IMG/VR virus record: IMGVR_UViG_3300043399_000632
Location: 1-57,766 of that record
Length of the DNA stretch: 57,766 bases
Strand: one strand, 5' to 3'
DNA from: a virus
Position 1 is the first letter of the stretch. Each line of letters starts with the position of its first letter. The notes under the pieces are model-generated. The model saw nothing but the letters and a program-made list of their open reading frames with translations. It made no database searches and was not told the DNA's origin. Below, one piece after another: positions 8,123-15,315 of the stretch. Made by a program: the position numbers and the translations under genes.

Positions 8123-8884
8123 TTATTCCTTTATATAAAAATAGTCTACAAATTTTGGATATGGAGATTTAATCCGATTCCGTATAGTCTCTTCAGACAC
8201 ACGTAACGCGTCTGCTGCGGCCTTAACCATTGAAAATTCCCCAAATGGCGTATGCACTGCCCTGGCCCTAGGGTGCTTGTCCCCAATACCGAACATATGG
8301 TTTTGCGCTCCGTATCTTTTTGAAGTTTCACGATGGTGTTTTCCAAAAAAAGGATTCATGTCTCCATTTTGGTCGCGTCTGTTCTCACTCATTAGTTTTT
8401 TAGAACTGTCTTTGTGATGTTTCCCATACATTCCGTTTTTGCTGCCGGCATTTTTCATTTTTTGGCGCTGTTCAGGAGTATGTCGATGACCAAAAGCAGA
8501 TGCCATTGGCCCTGTTTTTCCGTAATTTGGGTTGTTAACGCCTTGTTTTTGTGATCGTAACAATTCAATAGTCTTAGAGGAATGTTTCATTCCCTTCGTA
8601 GAACATGAAAATTTCGCAGAAGTTTGGCGGGCCTTGTTGTAAAATTTTGGATTAGTGTCTACACTAAATATTGAATGTAATAAAATCTCATGTGATAATG
8701 CGTCAGATCTAGTAGGCCACACTGCCAATACCGTTTTAGTAAACGATTCGCCAGTAAGTATTGCCTGGTTAACTGCCTTGCTTGAACTCATATAACAATC
8801 ATCACTGATAGCTAAATCGGTCGACCGTACACCGATATATGACTTCCCAGTAGTATCCTCGAGCCAATAAGTGTAATGATACAT
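8123..8884 (-). CDS. GIY-YIG homing endonuclease (Seg-like)
   Basis: A 253-residue freestanding endonuclease. An N-terminal GIY-YIG module is indicated by YTYWLEDTTGKSYIGVRS. A run of NUMOD3-type DNA-binding repeats follows (GMKHSSKTIELL, FGHRHTPEQRQKMK, MYGKHHKDSSKKL, FFGKHHRETSKRYG), and a C-terminal helix-turn-helix like IENR1 (ALRVSEETIRNRI). Such genes cut cognate alleles lacking them and spread their flanks. It is inserted between the 61-residue gene and uvsX, and its 3' end carries the uvsX ribosome site. It is intact, with no frameshift. Confidence 0.85.
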   Translation of the reverse strand: MYHYTYWLEDTTGKSYIGVRSTDLAISDDCYMSSSKAVNQAILTGESFTKTVLAVWPTRSDALSHEILLHSIFSVDTNPKFYNKARQTSAKFSCSTKGMKHSSKTIELLRSQKQGVNNPNYGKTGPMASAFGHRHTPEQRQKMKNAGSKNGMYGKHHKDSSKKLMSENRRDQNGDMNPFFGKHHRETSKRYGAQNHMFGIGDKHPRARAVHTPFGEFSMVKAAADALRVSEETIRNRIKSPYPKFVDYFYIKE

Positions 8885-8892
8885 TTTACGGG

Positions 8893-9078
8893 TTAAATCA
8901 CGTCAGAGCAAGTCCGCCCAATTGCCCGCAGCCAAGTGTTCAGACGGTGGATAATGATAGAATCGTCTTTTGGATTATCAAATTCAATAGCGCAATCCAT
9001 AACAGTATCACCTGTCTGATCTTCGCGGGCACTATAGCGTAACGAGAAATTCTCGTTAGTTTTTAGTGCCTTTGCCAT
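8893..9078 (-). CDS. Hypothetical small protein between gp32 and uvsX
   Basis: A 61-residue protein with beta-type charged strands (ENFSLRYSAREDQ, VMDCAIEFDN) and a short C-terminal helix (RLNTWLRAIGR). No family recognised. It starts 6 bases after the gp32 stop, so it is cotranscribed with gp32 and may assist single-strand DNA metabolism. Confidence 0.55.
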   Translation of the reverse strand: MAKALKTNENFSLRYSAREDQTGDTVMDCAIEFDNPKDDSIIIHRLNTWLRAIGRTCSDVI

Positions 9079-9084
9079 AGTTTA

Positions 9085-10089
9085 TTACTTTTGACGGTTA
9101 CGAATCATTGCGATAATGTCCGCTGCACGGTTGCTTGCGTCCGAGCCAGCAGAGGGAGCAGGTTGGGCTGCTGGAGCAGCAGGAGCCGACGCCCATGGGC
9201 GGTCGCCGTCGTCATCTTCTGCAACTGCTGGAGCAGCTACTGGTGTCGGGCGAGTCACTGCCGGAGCAGCTGCTTGAGTTGTGCTGGTATTGCTGCCAGT
9301 AGCGCCATTGTATCCACTGGGTTTAAAATACTGACCCCAACGTTCAGGATCGTATGCTTCGCCATCAACTGATGCTTCGAACATCTCTTTGATGACCTTG
9401 AGTTCAACCTCTGTGGGCTTCTTTGGGAGGAAGTCGCTCAGTTTGAACAGACCGTATTGGTCAATAGCTGCGCGTTCTTCATCGCTGAGCGCACGTTCAC
9501 GTCGTGCCCAATTGGAAGTAGAGTAGTCAGCGTAACCGCCTTTTGCGGCCTTTACAACTTTGAAGTCCAAGCCGCGAACATAATCAGTCGGCAGTTCTTC
9601 AATTTCGCTATCCATCAGCGCGTTCTTAACAATGTTAAAGATTTGGCTGCTGATAATAAACCGACGAATTGGATTCTCAGGAACTTTGTCTTCTTGAAGT
9701 TTGCTGTCTACCACGAAACCTTGGAAGAGGTACGACTTTTTCTTCCAATACTTACGGCCCATTTCTTCAAGACTCTTGTCCTTGAACCAAGGGCGAACTT
9801 CAGTAAGAACAGGACACGGTTCGTTCCACATCTCCATACAAGGGACTTGTACAGTTACAGGCTTGCTGTTAGTTTCACCTTTAATGCCAGCAAATGGCAG
9901 ACGGATCATTGCACGTTCGATCCAGAAGAAGGTGTTGTTAGGATCCCCGTCAGGCAGGAAACGAATAGTTGCTGTTTGTCCTTCAGCAATGTTCCAGTGC
10001 GGGAAAATTTGATTGTCGCCAGAACCGGCGGATTGTTGTTGCTGTGAAGAAGCTTGGAGCTTCGCGCGAATTTCTGCAAGAGTTGCCAT
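9085..10089 (-). CDS. 32: gp32 single-stranded DNA-binding protein
   Basis: A 334-residue protein with the three-part gp32 plan: a short basic N-terminus (LAEIRAKLQAS) for cooperativity, an OB-fold core (about 30-250), and a long Ala/Pro/Asp C-terminal tail (EDDDGDRPW onward) for partner contacts. The T4 zinc site is incomplete: C84 and C92 are present, but the CPxC motif reads CPVL here, so the zinc is probably lost. A strong ribosome site (AAGGAAAAA) precedes the ATG. It heads the recombination operon and has both an early and a late promoter upstream. Confidence 0.9.
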   Translation of the reverse strand: MATLAEIRAKLQASSQQQQSAGSGDNQIFPHWNIAEGQTATIRFLPDGDPNNTFFWIERAMIRLPFAGIKGETNSKPVTVQVPCMEMWNEPCPVLTEVRPWFKDKSLEEMGRKYWKKKSYLFQGFVVDSKLQEDKVPENPIRRFIISSQIFNIVKNALMDSEIEELPTDYVRGLDFKVVKAAKGGYADYSTSNWARRERALSDEERAAIDQYGLFKLSDFLPKKPTEVELKVIKEMFEASVDGEAYDPERWGQYFKPSGYNGATGSNTSTTQAAAPAVTRPTPVAAPAVAEDDDGDRPWASAPAAPAAQPAPSAGSDASNRAADIIAMIRNRQK

Positions 10090-10176
10090 AATGATTTTTC
10101 CTTAAATTGAGTTAAAAATAATGCCACTTCTATATAGCCCACTGACTGTATAGAAATAATTTGTGCGCATATGTTT

Positions 10177-10205
10177 ATTATGCGCGAAGTATTTATGCCT
10201 GTCAA
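10177..10205 (-). promoter_or_regulatory. sigma70-type promoter of gp32
   Basis: On the minus strand there is a perfect TTGACA (10200-10205), a 17-base spacer, and CATAAT (10177-10182). The predicted start is near 10170, giving a leader of about 80 bases. An inverted repeat (10165-10171 with 10179-10185, GCGCATA/TATGCGC) covers the -10 and the start, and could be an operator. Confidence 0.8.
10190..10197 (-). promoter_or_regulatory. T4-late-type octamer CATAAATA upstream of gp32
   Basis: CATAAATA on the minus strand lies inside the spacer of the gp32 early promoter, so the same 30 bases appear to serve early and late transcription. Transcripts from the two would start a few bases apart. Confidence 0.55.
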
Positions 10206-10230
10206 CAGACTTTTTTGATTTTCTTGCCAT

Positions 10231-10257
10231 AAAAAAAGCTCCTTTCGGAGCTTTTTT
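10231..10257 (-). terminator. Rho-independent terminator after the 655-residue protein gene
   Basis: A perfect stem (AAAGCTCC / GGAGCTTT, extended by A/T pairs) with a TTTC loop on the plus strand, flanked by A-runs and T-runs on the two sides. It overlaps the TAA stop of the gene at 10256-12223 and separates the late assembly genes from the gp32 promoter region. Confidence 0.9.
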
Positions 10258-12223
10258 ATCGTTTCAATCCGGACAATTTTCTTATTACGGCCAAATCATC
10301 TAGTGATTCTGAAACATCTTCGGCTGGCATGATGTTTTTATTAAAATCTTTACCACCTTCACCTTGATCTCCGATACCTTCGACTTTCTGTTTGATGTTT
10401 CCAACTAGCTCTTTTAATCTAGCTAATCCATCGTCAGCAACCCCTGCTGACTTTCCATGGCGAGATTCCCACTCACTTGTGAGTTTTTCCATGAAACTCT
10501 GTGCCAGTTGTCTTGCGGATTGTCCAGCTTGATCTCCGAACTTCTCGCTAATTTGCTTCTCAACATCTAGAGCAATGCCCTCCTCGCCACGGAATGGCCC
10601 AACTGTTGGATTATCTTTGTTGTAGAAACTTTTGACAATCTTAGCAACTTCTTTTACTAGCTGAGACTTGACCGATTCCTTTGGCATCATCGTATTTGGG
10701 GGGATCATATCAGTATTCTCTGCAGCTGGTTGCGGAACTTCAGCAGGTGATTGATCAGTAGGTGCTTCAGGCTCCGGAGCAGATTCTGGTTCTTCTTCAT
10801 TGCTCATGCCTAACGCAACTGCCAATTCTGGGTAATGCTGAGATGCCCAAGTTTGAAAAACATCCAAACCATTGGTTTCTGGATCAATCTCAGCGGCATT
10901 TGCCAAGGTAGATTTTAGATCATTGCTAAATTCAGGACTGCTATCGTCCAGCGCCACAGCGCCTGAGAAAAATTCCCATGATGTCTGACCATCGTCACCA
11001 AGTTCTAACTTGCCATCAGGTAATTCAGTTTCAATTGCTGTTTTTAGTGCTTCGATCTGATCATCGGTCAACTTACCTTGTTCAACTGATTCGGCCCACT
11101 GTTCGAAGGCAGCAAATGCTCCTTCTTTTACGTCATTGCACACACACTTGTCTACTGGTTTATCGCAACTATCACAGTGTTCGTCATCTCCTTCACTTAC
11201 GTAATCTTCCAGATTAATAGAGTTTGCTTCTCGCATGATGCTGTGAATCAGCGGGAAGTAAGCAGCAAGTTCTTCTTTGAAATTAGTTTCCGTAAACTTG
11301 CTTTTATAATCTTCCAGTGTAACAGCGTCTAATTCACTTAGCTCGTTGTCTAATGAATTCGATTGATCAAACTCGTTAATCCAAGACTCGTAGTGATGTC
11401 GCTTGCTTAGTAACTCGACTTGATTCTTTAGTTCCTGTAATCTACTAACAGCGCGATCAGTGATTCCAACAGCATCGTCGTGCAGTTGGCTATGTTGAAT
11501 CTTTCTTTGAAACTCTTGTAGTTGAGCAATTTGCTCGCTCATACGCATAATAGCTTTACCAGCTGGATCGTGAGGGACACCGCCATGATCCACATGCTGT
11601 GCCATAGCAAATGCTCCAGCTGGATGGATAAATGGATATTTAAATCTCTCACCATCTCTATTTTGAATAAAAATTGCTTTAATATTTTTACGTTGGCTTC
11701 TGCTACCTGGGTACATCTCGTCAACAGGTTTGTGATGCCTAACAATAACTTCAGTTGCTCCACGCACCGCGCGGCTAGTCTTTCTAGAACTCTTTTGATT
11801 CCAGCGTGATTCATTCATTGTTGTCATAGATTCTTCGTCCTTGGGAGCCTGTTTATTTGCTAGATATTGAAAATCATTGCGATCTAAGTTATTTTTAGCA
11901 ATATCTCGAGTATCAAACCTCAGCAATCTACGCATGGCAAACAACCGCATTTCTCTGAGGAAATTATACCAATACTTTTTGATCGCCTTGTCTTGATCTT
12001 CGGTAATACCTTGACTGTAATAGAGTTTTAGGCTGCCAGGATCATTTACGCTGATGCTGACTCTGCCCAATTTTACACCCTCGTGTACAAAGTCAAAATC
12101 AAAAAACTTGGCTTCTGCAGGGTCGATAGTAACAGCACCAGTCTCGTCACCCATTTCTAGATTTGAGAATCTACTGCGAACTTTATCAAAAATATCTTGG
12201 CTAATTATTTGTATAGGCTTCAT
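10256..12223 (-). CDS. Conserved large T4-like phage protein, putative virion or assembly protein
   Basis: A 655-residue protein of unknown exact role. Residues 1-115 form a compact mixed domain ending in a basic helix (YWYNFLREMRLFAMRRLLRF). The middle is helical and charged, with a CDSC...CVC zinc-knuckle-like motif near residue 350. A long acidic Pro/Glu/Ala linker and a helical C-terminus follow. It has its own late octamer 7 bases before the start and a terminator at the stop, so it is a monocistronic late unit beside the terminase. I looked for portal (gp20) features and did not find them. Confidence 0.6.
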   Translation of the reverse strand: MKPIQIISQDIFDKVRSRFSNLEMGDETGAVTIDPAEAKFFDFDFVHEGVKLGRVSISVNDPGSLKLYYSQGITEDQDKAIKKYWYNFLREMRLFAMRRLLRFDTRDIAKNNLDRNDFQYLANKQAPKDEESMTTMNESRWNQKSSRKTSRAVRGATEVIVRHHKPVDEMYPGSRSQRKNIKAIFIQNRDGERFKYPFIHPAGAFAMAQHVDHGGVPHDPAGKAIMRMSEQIAQLQEFQRKIQHSQLHDDAVGITDRAVSRLQELKNQVELLSKRHHYESWINEFDQSNSLDNELSELDAVTLEDYKSKFTETNFKEELAAYFPLIHSIMREANSINLEDYVSEGDDEHCDSCDKPVDKCVCNDVKEGAFAAFEQWAESVEQGKLTDDQIEALKTAIETELPDGKLELGDDGQTSWEFFSGAVALDDSSPEFSNDLKSTLANAAEIDPETNGLDVFQTWASQHYPELAVALGMSNEEEPESAPEPEAPTDQSPAEVPQPAAENTDMIPPNTMMPKESVKSQLVKEVAKIVKSFYNKDNPTVGPFRGEEGIALDVEKQISEKFGDQAGQSARQLAQSFMEKLTSEWESRHGKSAGVADDGLARLKELVGNIKQKVEGIGDQGEGGKDFNKNIMPAEDVSESLDDLAVIRKLSGLKR

Positions 12224-12230
12224 AATTAAA

Positions 12231-12238
12231 TATTTATC
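12231..12238 (-). promoter_or_regulatory. T4-late-type promoter GATAAATA
   Basis: GATAAATA ends 7 bases before the ATG of the 655-residue gene. If transcription starts about 6 bases beyond the octamer, as in T4 late promoters, the mRNA has essentially no leader. No Shine-Dalgarno sequence is present. Confidence 0.65.
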
Positions 12239-13337
12239 AATAATTTTGAATATAAATCGGCATGGGCATCAGCCATTCATCTTCATGCTCTTCTCGCATT
12301 TTATCATAAATTGCAGGATCCCAATCCTGCAACACCACTGTCATTCTAAGAGCGAGTAGAAGACTAGACACTAGATCATCGTGTTGTCCGCCTTTGGCTT
12401 CAAAACTAATACCTTTGGCCACAAATGTTTTTAGTTCAGAGATAAGTGGTTTTGAATTTATCTTTAGACGCTTACTTTCTATGAGGTGTTTGAGTTTAGC
12501 GCATATAGATATTTTAGACGAGTGAGTTGTATTAAACCCCTTTCTAAATCTGCGAACGTGACCCTTTCTAATAGGTTCACTTAAGAACAAACCGGGTATA
12601 GTCTCCTCTCCAATTTCGTTTATACACACTAGCGCCGCTTCGCCTACAGCATTGTTTTCTACACTGAAATAAATGCTGGGTTGGACGTGTTTAGCAGCGC
12701 ATTGATCGCTGATAAATTTACACAAATCTCGCAATATTCGGACTTGTCCCTGAACTGGTGTTAGATTATGGTGCCATTCTGCTACCTGATTAAACGTGGG
12801 TAGCTCGATAATTTGTATTGCTGCGTAGTCTCCGCCAGTTCCCAAACTAGGATCTAATGCCACTACGTATGTGTTATTAGGATTGATTTTCTTAAACCAC
12901 CGAGCTTGTCCCATTTTCATTATGGGTTCGGACCCGACTAGCTCAGACAGTCTGATACTGTTAATTAGTGTTTCGTCGAATACTAGGAATTCACAGTTTG
13001 AACTAACAACGTTATTAGTGTAATATCGATGGCCGTCTTCAACTTCTATTAGGTCGTACACCGGCGCCGATTGCCCTAACAATCTATTAGACACTACTCG
13101 CACTGAACCGGCCGAACTCATTACGAGATCGCCGGGCTTTAGTGATTTTGCTAGTCGATACTCTCTAGGTGAAACAAACAACTTGTGATCTAGTGTACAC
13201 TCTAGCCAGTTGTTGTTTTCAAATTCCAGGTACAGTAGGGGTTTTACACCCATTTCGCTCACACCAGCAAACGGTTTAAATCCCGAGGGTGTTAGAACTT
13301 CGTAGCCTGAATTATTTGGCTTAAAAATCTGTGTCAT
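12237..13337 (-). CDS. 17: Large terminase gp17 C-terminal half preceded by split-intein C-fragment
   Basis: A 366-residue protein. Residues 1-114 are an intein C-fragment: block B-like T48-L-D-H51, block F-like VYDLIEVEDGHRYY (93-106) and terminal VSSN (111-114). Residues 115-366 start with Cys+1 (CEFLVFDETL) and are the gp17 RNase H-like nuclease that cuts concatemers in packaging. Acidic residues are D162 in VVALDPSLGTGGDYAA, E227 in YFSVENN and D320-D321 in GGQHDDL. Alone it lacks the ATPase. With the upstream half, trans-splicing would give REHE-CEFL, the normal continuous sequence, and about 530 residues in all. The penultimate intein residue is Ser rather than the usual His. No strong ribosome site is seen. 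Confidence 0.93.
   Translation of the reverse strand: MTQIFKPNNSGYEVLTPSGFKPFAGVSEMGVKPLLYLEFENNNWLECTLDHKLFVSPREYRLAKSLKPGDLVMSSAGSVRVVSNRLLGQSAPVYDLIEVEDGHRYYTNNVVSSNCEFLVFDETLINSIRLSELVGSEPIMKMGQARWFKKINPNNTYVVALDPSLGTGGDYAAIQIIELPTFNQVAEWHHNLTPVQGQVRILRDLCKFISDQCAAKHVQPSIYFSVENNAVGEAALVCINEIGEETIPGLFLSEPIRKGHVRRFRKGFNTTHSSKISICAKLKHLIESKRLKINSKPLISELKTFVAKGISFEAKGGQHDDLVSSLLLALRMTVVLQDWDPAIYDKMREEHEDEWLMPMPIYIQNY
12996..13337 (-). other. Split-intein C-fragment (114 residues)
   Basis: The coding segment for the intein C-fragment at the start of the terminase C-terminal half. Codon 114 (Asn, 12996-12998) is followed by the Cys+1 codon (12993-12995). The fragment has the block B, F and G features of Hint-fold inteins and no endonuclease domain. 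Confidence 0.9.
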
Positions 13338-14325
13338 ATTCTAATATTTTGTAGTTGTTTTTATCTTCGAATAACCATAGCTCGTAGTTGTAACCTTTAG
13401 CAATTACAGATCGGCGTTTTCGCAAATTGTTTTCCAACCTAGAAGCGTATTTAACATCGCCATTTCCATCCCACCACCAACGACTTTTTACTTCGATAAT
13501 TCTATTTTCTGATGGGATGTATATGTCGGGGTAATACTTTAAATGATGACGCCGTGTGTCTACATATGCGAATATAGGTAATTGATACGCGGAATCGAAA
13601 TCATGTATTAGTAAATCGGACTCCGTGTATATAGTTAACAGTTTATCAATTACCAGATTTTCAAATCCTTTAATATGTAAAACTTTACCAGAAGGTAACG
13701 TGTATTCTCGACCTTTGGCATTTCCTTGACGACTGCGTTTTATAACATCCGGCTGAAGAAATGTGTTTTCTACTCCAAATCTTTCTAAATTTGTAGTCCG
13801 GCGTTTTTCATTGATCACGTTTTGCTCTTCGGCAGTTTTTGATCTGTTTTTCTCAGCAGATTTTTTGCTGTTGTTGTAATATTCGTTGCCGTACTTGTCA
13901 ATTTTAGTTTTCCTGGCAATGTCCTTATATTGGGCAGATTGTGTAACCCATTCAACACCGTACTTTTTCAAAAAAGTCTGTTTGGTAAGCTCGGTTTGTT
14001 TATCAATTTGTTCCTGTGTTTTTAACGAGGCTGCTAGTTTTTTTGCCCGCGAGTCGTTGGCTTTCTGTTCATCAGTCCAATTGGCTTTAGTGTTACTCAC
14101 AGTTTTACCTACACATTTGGGATTCCCGCAACTATTAGCATACGACTCTGATTTTTGATAAAAAGTTAAAGGCTTTCCGCAATCGCACAGAGGGGCGTAT
14201 CCAGTTACATATGTTTCGTAGTAACTTTGGTATGTCAAATTATTTTGCCTCAGGTGTCTAGAAAACTGTCCGTTGGTTTTACAGTACTTGGCATTATCGA
14301 TCTTTGATGTTATATATGTAGTCAT
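13321..14325 (-). CDS. Freestanding homing endonuclease inside the fractured terminase gene
   Basis: A 334-residue protein. Near the N-terminus are four Cys (C47, C49, C66, C71) that could bind zinc. Two tandem DNA-binding-type repeats follow (FLKKYGVEWVTQSAQ at 118-132 and NLERFGVENTFLQPD at 179-193). The C-terminal nuclease has E222, Y253-x-D, H260-H261, YYPD (264-267) and E278-V-K280, a PD-(D/E)xK or Vsr-like/EDxHD-type pattern. It lies exactly between the two terminase halves and overlaps the start of the second by 17 bases. It probably cuts uninterrupted terminase genes and drives spread of the whole split locus. Confidence 0.8.
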   Translation of the reverse strand: MTTYITSKIDNAKYCKTNGQFSRHLRQNNLTYQSYYETYVTGYAPLCDCGKPLTFYQKSESYANSCGNPKCVGKTVSNTKANWTDEQKANDSRAKKLAASLKTQEQIDKQTELTKQTFLKKYGVEWVTQSAQYKDIARKTKIDKYGNEYYNNSKKSAEKNRSKTAEEQNVINEKRRTTNLERFGVENTFLQPDVIKRSRQGNAKGREYTLPSGKVLHIKGFENLVIDKLLTIYTESDLLIHDFDSAYQLPIFAYVDTRRHHLKYYPDIYIPSENRIIEVKSRWWWDGNGDVKYASRLENNLRKRRSVIAKGYNYELWLFEDKNNYKILEYDTDF

Positions 14326-14337
14326 AATACTGGTATA

Positions 14338-15255
14338 TTAACACATCTTGAAAAACTCGCCTATCGAAATATCAAATATTCTACCATTGACATCGCGTAA
14401 TGTTATAACCGTTGTTTGCGCGCAACATTCATGCTCCCTTCGAAATCTTTCTTCCCCAATTCTGCTTCGCTCAGTATTTGCCCACTCTTCATCACGTTCC
14501 GGGTGTTCACTCCAATGCGCCTTAAAAGGAAAGAATCCGTTTCGCCCAACATCTTGTTCATTTCCAAATTCGTCAAACCTGTGATTTGCTTCTTTCCAAA
14601 TTTGAGCAAACTGGTCTTCGTCGCTATTCGGCGTACTGGTGATAATTGCTTTACCACCAGTTGCTAGTGTTGGCGAAATTGAGGTCCAGAATTCACTCGC
14701 TATATTGGGCGGTACGAACGCAAATTCGTCGGCATATAATAACGACAGACTCATACCACGACCAGTAGTTTCTGTGGTAGTTTGTGCTACAATTCTAGAA
14801 CCATTTTCAAACTCTAAACTCTGCTTGTTGTAGCTAACTACCCCAGCACGAATATGATTCGGGCATGATTCATAGGCATATCTAATTCTGCTCATAATTT
14901 CCTGAGCACCAGTGTGCTTGTGCGCAGCAACAAGGATAGTGCTATCTGGAACAAACATTGCGTACCAGAGCAAGTATCCAGCAGCAGTTGTAGTCTTGCC
15001 AGTCTGTCGAGGCAACAAATTTATGTTGAAACGATGAAAGTGATAGCTGTCTACTAACCGTTTTTGATAATCAAACGGTTGGTATCTCAATCTACCGCGA
15101 ACTGGATGTTGTATATAGAAAAAGTTGTCTAAAAAATAATGAGGGCCTGTGTTTGGATCACTACATGCCAGTAGTTCTTGTATGTCTTGTTCAGTATACT
15201 TCTGTGTGCTGTGAGCAACTTTTACAAGTTTATTGTCGATATTTTTGCTTCCCAT
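14338..15255 (-). CDS. 17: Large terminase gp17 N-terminal ATPase half ending in split-intein N-fragment
   Basis: Numbered from the first ATG (15270): the packaging ATPase has Walker A LPRQTGKTT (86-94), Walker B LSLLYADE (175-182) and coupling motif TSTP (211-214). It ends ...RREHE at residue 281. Residues 282-310 (CCAQTTVITL...FFKMC) are a 29-residue intein N-fragment with nucleophile Cys1, then TAA. Two starts are possible. The ATG at 15270 lies inside a late octamer, so the ATG at 15255 (MGSKNIDN), 5 bases after it, is preferred. Gp17 powers DNA translocation into the head. The missing nuclease is encoded at 12237-12995. Confidence 0.93.
   Translation of the reverse strand: MGSKNIDNKLVKVAHSTQKYTEQDIQELLACSDPNTGPHYFLDNFFYIQHPVRGRLRYQPFDYQKRLVDSYHFHRFNINLLPRQTGKTTTAAGYLLWYAMFVPDSTILVAAHKHTGAQEIMSRIRYAYESCPNHIRAGVVSYNKQSLEFENGSRIVAQTTTETTGRGMSLSLLYADEFAFVPPNIASEFWTSISPTLATGGKAIITSTPNSDEDQFAQIWKEANHRFDEFGNEQDVGRNGFFPFKAHWSEHPERDEEWANTERSRIGEERFRREHECCAQTTVITLRDVNGRIFDISIGEFFKMC
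14341..14427 (-). other. Split-intein N-fragment (29 residues)
   Basis: The coding segment from the Cys1 codon (14425-14427) to the last codon before TAA (14338-14340). Block A is recognisable (C-C-A-Q-T-T-V-I-T). At 29 residues it is far shorter than the roughly 90-100 of canonical split inteins, and close to the 25-residue N-fragment of the AceL-TerL intein. Confidence 0.88.
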
Positions 15256-15260
15256 ATGAA

Positions 15261-15268
15261 TATTTATC
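15261..15268 (-). promoter_or_regulatory. T4-late-type promoter GATAAATA of terminase
   Basis: GATAAATA ends 5 bases before the ATG at 15255. An upstream in-frame ATG (15268-15270) overlaps the octamer and is probably not translated. It sits right after the terminator at 15271-15296. Confidence 0.65.
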
Positions 15269-15270
15269 AT

Positions 15271-15296
15271 AAAAAATGGCCCATGCGGGCCATTTT
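15271..15296 (-). terminator. Rho-independent terminator between the 342-residue gene and terminase
   Basis: A 10-base-pair stem AAAATGGCCC / GGGCCATTTT with a 4-base loop, followed on the minus strand by six T. It ends the gp48/54-like to 342-residue gene operon, immediately upstream of the terminase late promoter. Confidence 0.9.
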
Positions 15297-15315
15297 AGAA
15301 GTCACTTAGACTGGC

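Noticed and set aside
10256-12223. Portal protein gp20
   Set aside because: Position near terminase suggested it, but size, acidic linkers and the zinc-knuckle do not fit, and I could not align portal motifs.
14403-14667. Small ORFs overlapping the terminase ATPase end
   Set aside because: They lie in other frames of a gene with clear ATPase motifs and lack start signals.
12237-15270. Terminase gene broken by frameshift or pseudogenised
   Set aside because: Both halves have clean ends, intein sequence features and complete catalytic residues, and the joined extein sequence is seamless, so a split intein explains it better.
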